Shown: one piece after another, positions 16,520 through 24,742 of the stretch
Layout of the letters: every line of letters starts with the position of its first letter
How positions within the stretch are numbered: position 1 is the first letter of the stretch
Assembly (NCBI GenBank): GCA_900542635.1
Contig: UQOJ01000007.1
Location: 1-59,729, forward strand
DNA: 59,729 nt
DNA from: an uncultured Collinsella sp.
GTDB lineage: Bacteria; Actinomycetota; Coriobacteriia; Coriobacteriales; Coriobacteriaceae
Direction: 5' to 3'
The notes under the pieces: generated by a model
Databases searched by the model: none
Told to the model about the DNA's origin: nothing
What the model saw: the letters and a program-made list of their open reading frames with translations, nothing else
Translations under genes and position numbers: made by a program

Positions 16520-17542
16520 ATGAGCAAAGAGTGTGTCGAGCAGGTCGAAGGTGCAGAGGCTTCGGTGCCGATGACCGATATATCGAACATTGATGTGCCC
16601 GAGGGCACCGACGAGCTCAGCCGCAACACCCGTCGCGCATGGCGCGACCGCTTGAACAGCGCTTCGACGCGCAAGATGATCACGGGCGTCTTGGCCACGC
16701 TGGTGGGCGGTTCGTTTTGGGGCTTCTCGGGCACCAGCGCGAGCTTTCTGTTCGATACCTACCACGTCGACACCTTGTGGCTTATGAGCGTGCGTCAGAT
16801 TCTCGCCGGTCTACTCTTTATGGCCGTGGTTGTCACGCGCGACCGCGAGCGCCTGATTAAGCTCTGGACCACACCCGCCGATCGCAAGCAGCTGCTGCTC
16901 TTTACCGCCTTTGGCCTGCTGTTCAACCAGTTTTGCTATCTTTCGGCCGTGCGCCTGACGAACGCCGGAACCGCGACGGTGCTCCAGTGCCTGCAGCTCG
17001 TTATCATCATGGGCTACGCCTGCGTGACCGATCGCCGCATGCCGCGTACTCGCGAAGTCATCGGCATTGGCCTGGCTCTGGGTGGAACCTTTTTAATTGC
17101 CACCGGCGGCGACCCTACCAGCCTGAATATCTCGCCGCTTGGCCTGGCAGCAGGTCTTATGTGTGCGGTCAGCGCCGCGTGTATGGCGGTGATTCCCGCC
17201 AAGATCCTGCCCGAATACGGTAGCCCCATCGTCACGGGCTCGGCAATGCTCACGGCGGGCGTGATCTCATGTGTCTTCGTGCAGCCCTGGGCGCATATGC
17301 CGGCACTCGACGCTGCCGGCGTCGAGGCGCTCGCGGTGTTCGTGGTTATCGGCTCGTTTTTTGCTTACATGCTCTATATGCAGGGCGTTAAGGACATCGG
17401 CTCGGTGCGTGCGAGCCTCATCGGAACTGTGGAGCCGGTTTCGGCGACCATCACGAGCGCCGTTATGCTGGGCACGGTGTTTTTGCCAACCGACCTTATC
17501 GGCTTTGCCATGATCATCGTGATGATGTTCCTCACGGTGTAG
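16520..17542 (+). CDS. EamA-family (DMT) transporter
   Basis: A 340-residue integral membrane protein of the drug/metabolite transporter superfamily. A 50-residue charged cytosolic N terminus precedes ten predicted membrane helices arranged as two EamA repeats, starting near residue 55 (GVLATLVGGSFWGFSGTSA) and near residue 205. The second half has the family's VEPVSATITSAVMLGTVFLP element. It probably exports or imports a small metabolite; substrate cannot be inferred. A GGGGAG site precedes the ATG. It stands alone, with no functional neighbours. Confidence 0.88.
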   Translation: MSKECVEQVEGAEASVPMTDISNIDVPEGTDELSRNTRRAWRDRLNSASTRKMITGVLATLVGGSFWGFSGTSASFLFDTYHVDTLWLMSVRQILAGLLFMAVVVTRDRERLIKLWTTPADRKQLLLFTAFGLLFNQFCYLSAVRLTNAGTATVLQCLQLVIIMGYACVTDRRMPRTREVIGIGLALGGTFLIATGGDPTSLNISPLGLAAGLMCAVSAACMAVIPAKILPEYGSPIVTGSAMLTAGVISCVFVQPWAHMPALDAAGVEALAVFVVIGSFFAYMLYMQGVKDIGSVRASLIGTVEPVSATITSAVMLGTVFLPTDLIGFAMIIVMMFLTV

Positions 17543-17690
17543 CTGGCGCCGCCGCCAGACAGAAAAGGTGTTGTGCCGCATTTTCGCCAATTGATGTCCG
17601 TGTCTGGAGTTTAGCTGTCGATGCTCAAAATGCCATAAACTAGTAACGTTATGGACTTTTTCATTGCGACTCAATTGCGAGGATTTCTTT

Positions 17691-20003
17691 ATGGCTGGTA
17701 ATCACTTTAAGGGCAGCGATAGCGGCCGTCCTGCAGTTCCGCCGCGTCCGAACGGGGCTGGTAAGGCCGGCACGCCGGGCGGCGCTGGACAGGGCGGTTC
17801 CGGTAAGCGCGTGTCCCCGGGCGAGACGGCGATGTTTACCGCTCTGTACGAGCAGTCTCAAAAGGCAAAAAAGACCGGCCGTGCAAGAGGGAATATCTTT
17901 GCAGGCGGTGCAACCTCCACGTCGCAGCCGAGCGGGGCTCCTTCGGTACCCGCGAACAACGCAGGTGCTGCCAACGCCGCGAATGCCGCCGGCAACGTTA
18001 ATGCCGACAAGGCCGCCAACAATACTTCCTCTGCCGGTGGCGCGGGGCTTACGGGTAACCTTGGCACGATTTACACCGGCGCCTCCGAGACTGGCACGTT
18101 CGCCCGCCTGGATGATAGCGGTGCCGAGTTTGCGGGCTCGGGTTCCAAGGAAGATTATTACGATTTTGGCTTGAACTACGGTAGCGATGCTTCGTCGAGT
18201 TCGACCTCTGACGGTCTGGTCCGTCATCGCCATCGCAAGGGCGAGGGCAAGAAGCGTCACACTGGCGCCATTATTGCCGCTGTAGTCGCGGTGCTTCTCG
18301 TTGCGCTTGGCGCAAGCGGCTTTATGCTGCTTAACTCGGCAAAGACCGTAAAGAGCGAAGCGAAGGAGGCTGTCGAGATCGTCGGTGGCCTTAAGGACAA
18401 GGTCACGTCGGGCGATTTTTCGACGCTGCCTGACGACGCGAAGAAGATCGATGAGCTCTGTAACAGTATGAAGGCGGAGACCTCGAGCCCGCTGTGGGCG
18501 GCGGCTTCGTTTATCCCGGTGTATGGCAGCGATATCAATGCGGCCCGCACCATGATTGACGCCCTGTCCGATGTCTCGAGCAATGCGCTGGTTCCCATGG
18601 CCGATAACCTTTCGCAGGCTACGCCCGGCAAGCTGTTCCAGGACGGCATGATTAACGTGTCCGCGCTACAGGCGGTCGCCGATTCGCTTTCCAGCAGCTC
18701 GAAGGTGTTCAAGAGCGCCAACGAGAAGATCCAGGGCATTGGCGATACTCATATTTCCCAGGTGACCGAGCTGGTCGATAAGGCCAAGGACGGCTTTGCC
18801 ACCCTCAACGGCGCGGTTGACGCGGCGGAGAAGGTCGCCCCCGTCCTTCCCCAGATGCTCGGCGTCAACGGCCAGACGCGCAACTACCTTATGTACGCCA
18901 TGAACAACGTCGAGATTCGTGCTTGCGGCGGCTTTGGCGGTTCGCAGGGCCTGATTTCGGTCACAGACGGCCAGATGTCGATTGGCGAGTTTGTTCCCCG
19001 CATTGGACTCAGCGAGGATGAGGCAGTCGAGAGCGTCGACGAAGAGGATGAGGCGCTGTTCGGCAACCACAGTAACCTGTACAACTCGGGCAATACCTAT
19101 TCGCCTGATTGGCCCCGCAACTCGCAGCGTGTCGCCGCGCTGTGGAAGTCCCAGTATGGACAGGACGTTGATGGCGTCATCGGTATCGACCCGGTGTTCC
19201 TGCAGTATCTGCTGGGCCTGGTCGGTAACGTGTCACTGCCCGACGGAACGGTTGTCGACGGCACCAACGCCGCAAAGGTCCTCATGCACGATGTGTACTG
19301 GAACTATCCGGTCGAGGAGTCTGACGGCATCTTTGCATCCGTCGCCAGCGCTGCCTTCGACAAGATCCTTGGCGGTATCGGCGATGTCGATGTTACGAAG
19401 CTTGTCAGCGCCGTTGAGCGCGGTGCCGAAGAGGGCCGCCTGATCGCTTGGATGAGAAACGATGATGAGCAGAATGCCATCAAAGAGACGGGCATTGACG
19501 CTTCGCTGCCCGATCCGGATGATCCGAGTGCCGATCCCGTTGCCGGCGTTTACTTTAACAACCTGAGCTTCTCCAAGCTCGACTGGTATCTGAACGCCGA
19601 CACGCAGATTGGCCAGGGCGTGAAGAACGGCGACGGCACGTGCTCCTATCGCATCACCGTTACCCTGACGAACATCATGACGCAGGAGGAGGCCGGCAAG
19701 CTGCCCGACTACGTCGCGGCGAGCGCGCCCGATGCCGCGCGCGACGACGAGCGTCTGAATGTCTCACTGTTTGCCCCGACGGGCGGCAACATCAGTGACC
19801 TTACGGTTGAGGGCACCCAGTTTGGTCTTGGCGCCGCTACGTGGCATGGAATCCCCTTCTATTCGGGCACCGTTGACCTGCATGCTGGCGAGACGACGAC
19901 GATCACGTATACGCTGACCACGTCGGCTGAGGCGGGGGACAAGCCGCTTACATTGCGTCAGACTCCTACATGCCAGGCGGCTCGCGATAGCGCGTCGGCG
20001 TAG
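17691..20003 (+). CDS. DUF4012 membrane-anchored protein
   Basis: A 770-residue protein. Residues 1-190 are a low-complexity, Gly/Ala/Asn/Ser-rich cytosolic tail; a basic stretch (RHRHRKGEGKKRH) precedes one membrane helix near 195-220 (GAIIAAVVAVLLVALGASGF); the remaining 550 residues are extracytoplasmic and carry the DUF4012 domain, with ACGGFGGSQGLI and SPDWPRNSQRVAALW stretches. DUF4012 proteins are usually linked to cell-envelope polysaccharides, but the biochemical role is unknown. ATG 17691 is chosen because GAGGA lies upstream; the frame is open nine codons earlier. It precedes glmM, separated by a terminator, which agrees with an envelope role. Confidence 0.85.
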   Translation: MAGNHFKGSDSGRPAVPPRPNGAGKAGTPGGAGQGGSGKRVSPGETAMFTALYEQSQKAKKTGRARGNIFAGGATSTSQPSGAPSVPANNAGAANAANAAGNVNADKAANNTSSAGGAGLTGNLGTIYTGASETGTFARLDDSGAEFAGSGSKEDYYDFGLNYGSDASSSSTSDGLVRHRHRKGEGKKRHTGAIIAAVVAVLLVALGASGFMLLNSAKTVKSEAKEAVEIVGGLKDKVTSGDFSTLPDDAKKIDELCNSMKAETSSPLWAAASFIPVYGSDINAARTMIDALSDVSSNALVPMADNLSQATPGKLFQDGMINVSALQAVADSLSSSSKVFKSANEKIQGIGDTHISQVTELVDKAKDGFATLNGAVDAAEKVAPVLPQMLGVNGQTRNYLMYAMNNVEIRACGGFGGSQGLISVTDGQMSIGEFVPRIGLSEDEAVESVDEEDEALFGNHSNLYNSGNTYSPDWPRNSQRVAALWKSQYGQDVDGVIGIDPVFLQYLLGLVGNVSLPDGTVVDGTNAAKVLMHDVYWNYPVEESDGIFASVASAAFDKILGGIGDVDVTKLVSAVERGAEEGRLIAWMRNDDEQNAIKETGIDASLPDPDDPSADPVAGVYFNNLSFSKLDWYLNADTQIGQGVKNGDGTCSYRITVTLTNIMTQEEAGKLPDYVAASAPDAARDDERLNVSLFAPTGGNISDLTVEGTQFGLGAATWHGIPFYSGTVDLHAGETTTITYTLTTSAEAGDKPLTLRQTPTCQAARDSASA

Positions 20004-20040
20004 GGTTTTTCTGGTAGCGCAGATAATCGAGTACCATTTT

Positions 20041-20074
20041 GGGGCGGACAGGTAATCTGTCCGCCCCTATTTTG
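20041..20074 (+). terminator. Terminator of DUF4012 gene
   Basis: GGGGCGGACAG (20041-20051) pairs perfectly with CTGTCCGCCCC (20057-20067) around GTAAT, followed by TATTTTG. Its end lies only 13 bases before the glmM start, so glmM would need readthrough or a promoter inside the preceding region. Confidence 0.8.
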
Positions 20075-20086
20075 TAAGGAGAGCGC

Positions 20087-21418
20087 ATGAAGTACTTTGG
20101 CACCGACGGCTTTCGCGGTGAGGCCAACGCTGGGCTGACGGTAGAGCACGCTTATAAGATTGGCCGTTTTGTGGGCTGGTATTACGGCGCCAACCGCGAG
20201 CGCAAGGCGCGCGTTATCGTGGGCAAGGACACACGTCGCTCGAGTTATATGTTCGAGGCGGCGCTGGTGAGCGGTCTGGTCGCGAGCGGTGCGGACGCCT
20301 ATATGCTGCACGTGATCCCCACGCCGGGCGTAGCGCATCAGACCGTGGAAGGCTGCTTCGATTGCGGCATCATGATCAGCGCGAGCCACAACCCGTTTTG
20401 CGATAACGGCATTAAGCTCGTCAATAGCGACGGTTTTAAGATGGACGAGGACGTACTGGAGCTCATCGAGGACTACATCGATGGCAAGAGCGAAGTTCCG
20501 CTGGCCACGGGCAACCACATCGGTGCCACGGTGGACTACATGCAGGGCCGCAACCGCTACATTGCTTCGCTCATTGCAAGTGCGAACTTTTCGCTGCAGG
20601 GCGTCAAGATCGGTATCGACTGCGCCAACGGCTCGGCTTCCTCGGTGGCCAAGCCGGTGTTCGACGCGCTCGGTGCCGACGTGCGCGTGATCAACGCCGC
20701 GCCCGATGGCTTTAACATCAACGTCGACTGCGGCTCCACGCATATGGAGCGTCTGCAGCGCCACGTGGTGGAGCAGGGCCTGGACGTTGGCTTTGCCTAC
20801 GACGGCGATGCCGACCGCTGCCTGGCCGTGGACGAGCGTGGTCGCGTGGTCGACGGCGACCAGATCCTGTATGTGTGCGGCGTGTACCTGAACAAGCACG
20901 GTCGCCTTTCGGGCGGTACCGTGGTGCCGACGATCGCCAGCAACTTTGGCCTGGTCAAGTCGCTGGAGCTTGCCGGTCTAAGTGCCGTGACCAGCGGCGT
21001 GGGCGACCGTCATGTGTATGCCAAGATGCGCGAGGGCGGCTACAGCCTGGGCGGCGAGCAGACGGGCCACACGATCTTTGGTGATATCGAGCGCACGGGC
21101 GACGGCATTATGACCTCGCTGCGCGTGATGGAAGTTATTCGTGCCGAGCGCGAGACGCTCTCGCAGCTCACGGCTCCGTGCAAGCTACTGCCGCAGGCTC
21201 AGGTTGCCGTACGCGTGGCGGATAAAGACGCCGCGCTGGGCAACATGGGCGTGCAAGCCGCCATCGCCGAGGCCGAGGCGTCGCTGGCGGGCGAGGGCCG
21301 CGTGCTGGTGCGCAAGAGTGGAACCGAGTCGGTGATTCGCGTTTTGGCCGAAGCTCCCGACCAGGCAGCTGCCGACGTCGCCATGAAGCGCATCGCCGCG
21401 GCGCTGGAAGCTCTGTAA
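20087..21418 (+). CDS. glmM: Phosphoglucosamine mutase GlmM
   Basis: A 443-residue alpha-D-phosphohexomutase that converts glucosamine 6-phosphate to glucosamine 1-phosphate for UDP-GlcNAc and peptidoglycan. The phosphoserine loop ISASHNP places the catalytic Ser at residue 100; the metal loop is DGDADRC near 242; the sugar-binding GGEQTGH loop is near 325; the C-terminal phosphate loop is RKSGTESVIRV. The N-terminal YFGTDGFRG is the GlmM form rather than phosphoglucomutase. AAGGAG precedes the ATG. Confidence 0.96.
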   Translation: MKYFGTDGFRGEANAGLTVEHAYKIGRFVGWYYGANRERKARVIVGKDTRRSSYMFEAALVSGLVASGADAYMLHVIPTPGVAHQTVEGCFDCGIMISASHNPFCDNGIKLVNSDGFKMDEDVLELIEDYIDGKSEVPLATGNHIGATVDYMQGRNRYIASLIASANFSLQGVKIGIDCANGSASSVAKPVFDALGADVRVINAAPDGFNINVDCGSTHMERLQRHVVEQGLDVGFAYDGDADRCLAVDERGRVVDGDQILYVCGVYLNKHGRLSGGTVVPTIASNFGLVKSLELAGLSAVTSGVGDRHVYAKMREGGYSLGGEQTGHTIFGDIERTGDGIMTSLRVMEVIRAERETLSQLTAPCKLLPQAQVAVRVADKDAALGNMGVQAAIAEAEASLAGEGRVLVRKSGTESVIRVLAEAPDQAAADVAMKRIAAALEAL

Positions 21419-21454
21419 GGTAGTCATTGGGGATGTTCTTAAACAACTAGGTGG

Positions 21455-21495
21455 AAAGGGGGCGCCGCGGATTGGTTCCGCGGCGTCCCCTTTGC
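21455..21495. terminator. Bidirectional terminator
   Basis: AAAGGGGGCGCCGCGG (21455-21470) pairs with CCGCGGCGTCCCCTTT (21478-21493) with one G-U pair, loop ATTGGTT. It lies between the converging glmM and M32 peptidase genes. Confidence 0.8.
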
Positions 21496-21515
21496 GTTGG
21501 CGTGTCGGTTATGCC

Positions 21516-23099
21516 TTACAGCTCGTAGAGCGTGGTGAACTTGTCCTGCAGGTAGCTGCAGTAGTAACGGGCGTCAAAGGCCATACCGCATGCGCCCTTG
21601 ATGAGCTCCGGCGCGTCCTTGGCGCGGCCCCACTGCCAAATGTGCTCGCCCAGCCAGGCGCGGACGGGCGCCAAATCGCCGTTCACACAGGCGCTGGTAA
21701 GGTCGACGCCGTCGCGGCACATGGCCGGCACGAACATGGCGTCGTAGGCGCTGCCCAGCGCATACGTGGGGAAGTAGCCAAACGAGCCGCCGCTCCAGTG
21801 CGTATCCTGCAGGCAGCCACGCGTGTCGTCGGGAACGGGAATGCCCAGGTACTCGTCCATAAAGCGATTCCAAAGCGCGGGGATGTCCTTGGCCGTGGCC
21901 TCGCCGGCAAACAGCATGCGCTCGATCTCATAGCGCACCATAACGTGCAGCGGATAGGTGAGCTCGTCCGCCTCGGTGCGGATCAACGACGGCCGTGCGA
22001 TGTTCACGGCGTGGTAGAGCGTATCCTCGTCCACGCTGCCATAGACCTCGGGCGCGTGACGGCGCAGCACCTCGAGCAGCGGGCCCATAAAAGCACGGCT
22101 GCGGCCAACGGTGTTCTCAAAGAAGCGGCTCTGGCTCTCGTGGATGCCCATGGAGGTACCGCCCTCCAGGCAGGTGCGCGCATAGGCGGGATTGACGCCC
22201 AGCTCGTACATGGCGTGACCGGCCTCGTGGATGATGCTGTAGACGTTGGAGATGCAGTCGTCCTCGTAGATGTGCGTCGCGATGCGCGCGTCGCCCACGG
22301 CAAAGCCCTCGCTAAACGGGTGCTCGGTAAAGGCAAGCGTGGTGTCGTTCAGGTTCAGGCCGACGAGCTTCATAAGGTCGAAGCTCATGGCGCGCTGGGC
22401 GGCCTCGGGCACGCGGGCGTGCAAAAAGTCGGCAGCGGGCTGCTGGCCGCGCTCGCCGATGGCGTGCACGAGTGGCACGACCGTGGCCTTGACTTCGTCG
22501 CAAAACGCATCGAAGCTCTTGGCGGAAAGGCCGCGCTCGTACTGGTCGAGCCAAACATCGTATGGGTCGCGCTTGGGGTCCATGAGCTCGGCCTGATGCT
22601 TAAGTTGGGCGACGATTCTATCCACATAGGGCTCAAAGCTCGCCCAGTCATTGGCCGTCTTGGCCTTGTGCCACACGGCGTCGGCCTCGCAGGTGAGCCT
22701 GGTCCAGGCCTCGGCCTCCTCGGTGGGAATGACGCTCGCTTCGCGCTGGTCGCGGCCGAGTACGCGGATCTCGTCGAGCAGCTGCGGGTCGTCGATCTTG
22801 CCGCCGGCGACGGTCTCGCGCGCTAACGAGCGTACGAGCTCAACGGATTTCTCGCTGGTCAGCAGCTTGTGATGCTCACCGGCAAGCGTGCCCATGGCGT
22901 CGGCACGGGCGGCAGCACCATTGGCAGGGGCAATCGTCGCGCCGTCGAACTCGGCAATCTTGAGCAGGTACTCACGAGTCCACAGCTTGCCCTCGAGTTT
23001 GCGGAACTTTTTGACGGCCTTGTCGACTTTAGCGGCCTTGACGCCCTTGGCGGCCTTTGCCACGGCGGCCTTGGCCTTCTTATCGAGTTTCTTTCCCAT
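21516..23099 (-). CDS. M32 carboxypeptidase (Taq type)
   Basis: A 527-residue zinc carboxypeptidase of family M32, which removes C-terminal amino acids with broad specificity. The zinc motif HEAGH (within IIHEAGHAMYELG) and the second family motif GIHESQSRFFEN are intact, as is the DEVTYPLHV-like EADELTYPLHVMVRYEIER segment. About 35 extra N-terminal residues are Lys/Ala-rich (KKLDKKAKAAVAKAAKG) and not part of the usual fold; the ATG is nevertheless the only supported start. No signal peptide, so cytosolic. Convergent with glmM. Confidence 0.93.
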   Translation of the reverse strand: MGKKLDKKAKAAVAKAAKGVKAAKVDKAVKKFRKLEGKLWTREYLLKIAEFDGATIAPANGAAARADAMGTLAGEHHKLLTSEKSVELVRSLARETVAGGKIDDPQLLDEIRVLGRDQREASVIPTEEAEAWTRLTCEADAVWHKAKTANDWASFEPYVDRIVAQLKHQAELMDPKRDPYDVWLDQYERGLSAKSFDAFCDEVKATVVPLVHAIGERGQQPAADFLHARVPEAAQRAMSFDLMKLVGLNLNDTTLAFTEHPFSEGFAVGDARIATHIYEDDCISNVYSIIHEAGHAMYELGVNPAYARTCLEGGTSMGIHESQSRFFENTVGRSRAFMGPLLEVLRRHAPEVYGSVDEDTLYHAVNIARPSLIRTEADELTYPLHVMVRYEIERMLFAGEATAKDIPALWNRFMDEYLGIPVPDDTRGCLQDTHWSGGSFGYFPTYALGSAYDAMFVPAMCRDGVDLTSACVNGDLAPVRAWLGEHIWQWGRAKDAPELIKGACGMAFDARYYCSYLQDKFTTLYEL

Positions 23100-23237
23100 A
23101 CCGTATCCTTAATCTCGCAGGCCGAGCACCGCAGGCGGATGCACGGCCACTTTTCACAGCTACTTGCCTTGTACCCAGCGCGAACAAAACGGAACGCGGC
23201 GATGCGCTCGCGAAATGTGTTATCCTATAGCCCAATG

Positions 23238-23517
23238 CGTTGACGGAGAGGGTTTTGCCCGCCGCGTCGCCGGCAAGAGAGGGAAGGTCATGGGCTGCAA
23301 GCCTTCCTGCGGTGGCAAGGGCCAAGCGTTCACTCCCGAGCAGCGACCTCAACGGGCACGCGGCCAGTGGCAGCAAAGCCTCAGTAGGGAAGCCGTGAGC
23401 CTCGCGACAAGAGGCGCAGAGTGGGCGCGGCGGGCCAGACATCCGCCGGGTCAAACAAGGTGGTACCGCGGAATTTAACCGTCCTTGGGCAATGCACATG
23501 CCCGAGGGCGGTTTTTT
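23238..23517 (+). promoter_or_regulatory. T-box leader of pheST
   Basis: A transcriptional T-box. Stem I is closed by CGTTGA (23238-23243) with TCAACG (23349-23354); it holds the AGAGA box (23276-23280) and a probable phenylalanine specifier TTC (23329-23331) on its 3' side. The conserved tRNA-binding bulge AAGGTGGTACCGCG is at 23457-23470. The competing terminator pairs CCGTCCTTGGGC (23479-23490) with GCCCGAGGGCGG (23500-23511), followed by six Ts. Uncharged tRNA-Phe should favour antitermination and raise synthetase expression. The promoter is probably at TATCCT (23221-23226); no clear -35. Confidence 0.93.
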
Positions 23518-23602
23518 GTTACCGAACCGGGCCGCGCATCCGCAGCATCGGGCGGCGTCAGCCGTCCCGGGGTGCGGATGCGCGAGAGACGAAAGGGAAG
23601 AC

Positions 23603-24679
23603 ATGAGTCTGATTGATGATCTGGTCAAACTCGAGGAAGAGGCCAAGGAGCTCGTCGCAGGCGCCGACGACGCCGCAAAGCTCGAGGCCGCGCGCGTTGA
23701 GCTGCTCGGCCGCAAGGGCCGCATCACTGGCCTGATGCGCATGATGGGCAAGCTCGCCCCCGAGGATCGTCCCATGATGGGCAAGCGCGCCAACGAGATG
23801 CGCCAGCTGATCGAGGGCATGCTCGACGAGCGCACCACTGAGATGAAGGCCGCCGCCCTCAAGCACACACTCGAGCACGAGGCCGTCGACATCACGCTGC
23901 CGGGCATCCGTCCGCAGATCGGTCACCAGCACCTGATCAAGCAGATCATCGAGGAGGCCGAGGACATCTTCTGCGGCATCGGCTACACCGTCGAGTCCGG
24001 CCCCATGGTCGACACCTCCTACTACAACTTCACCGCGCTCAACGCCCCCATGGATCACCCGAGCCGTTCGGCCCGCGATACCTTCTACGTGGTCGACAAC
24101 AACCCCGGCAGCGTCGCGCACCCCGAGGCGCATGCCCACGGCGAGTCCGACGTGCTGCTGCGCACCCAGACCTCGGGCGTGCAGATTCACACCATGGAGT
24201 CGCAGAAGCCGCCCATCTACATGATCTGCCCGGGCACCGTCTACCGTCCCGACACGGCCGACGCCTGCCACCTGCCGCAGTTCAACCAGATCGAGGGCCT
24301 GGTCGTCGACGAGGGCATCACCTTTGGCGACCTCAAGGGCACGCTCGACTACTTTGTTAAGTGCATGTTTGGCGAGGACCGCAAGACGCGTTATCGCCCG
24401 CACTTCTTCCCCTTCACCGAGCCGAGCTGCGAGGTAGACGTGAGCTGCCACGTGTGCGGCGGCAAGGGCTGTAACTTCTGCAAGCACAGCGGCTGGATCG
24501 AGATCCTGGGCTGCGGCATGGTCGACCCCAACGTCCTTATCAACTGCGGCATCGACCCCGAGAAGTACACCGGCTTCGCCTTTGGCATTGGCGCCGAGCG
24601 CGTCGCGGCCCTGCGCTACGACTTGCCCGATCTGCGCACGTTGATGACTGGTGACATGAGGTTCTTGAACCAGTTCTAG
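23603..24679 (+). CDS. pheS: Phenylalanyl-tRNA synthetase alpha subunit
   Basis: A 358-residue class II synthetase catalytic subunit. The N-terminal 85 residues are the coiled-coil tRNA-binding arm; the core carries motif 2 (the RPDTADACHLPQFNQIEGL region) and motif 3, GIGAERVAALRYDLPDLR. It pairs with PheT to charge tRNA-Phe. ATG 23603 is chosen over 37 upstream in-frame codons because AAAGGGAAG precedes it and the upstream portion is inside the T-box terminator. Cys-rich CHVCGGKGCNFC (about 285-296) is an added zinc-knuckle-like loop seen in many bacterial PheS. Confidence 0.97.
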   Translation: MSLIDDLVKLEEEAKELVAGADDAAKLEAARVELLGRKGRITGLMRMMGKLAPEDRPMMGKRANEMRQLIEGMLDERTTEMKAAALKHTLEHEAVDITLPGIRPQIGHQHLIKQIIEEAEDIFCGIGYTVESGPMVDTSYYNFTALNAPMDHPSRSARDTFYVVDNNPGSVAHPEAHAHGESDVLLRTQTSGVQIHTMESQKPPIYMICPGTVYRPDTADACHLPQFNQIEGLVVDEGITFGDLKGTLDYFVKCMFGEDRKTRYRPHFFPFTEPSCEVDVSCHVCGGKGCNFCKHSGWIEILGCGMVDPNVLINCGIDPEKYTGFAFGIGAERVAALRYDLPDLRTLMTGDMRFLNQF

Positions 24680-24742
24680 AACGCTTTCTTCTTAGTTGCA
24701 GTTTCCGGCTCAAAGCCGCATTTATGAAAGGAGACCAGTTAG

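Noticed and set aside
23492..23602. N-terminal extension of pheS
   Set aside because: It runs through the T-box terminator and is unrelated to PheS; a good ribosome site precedes ATG 23603.
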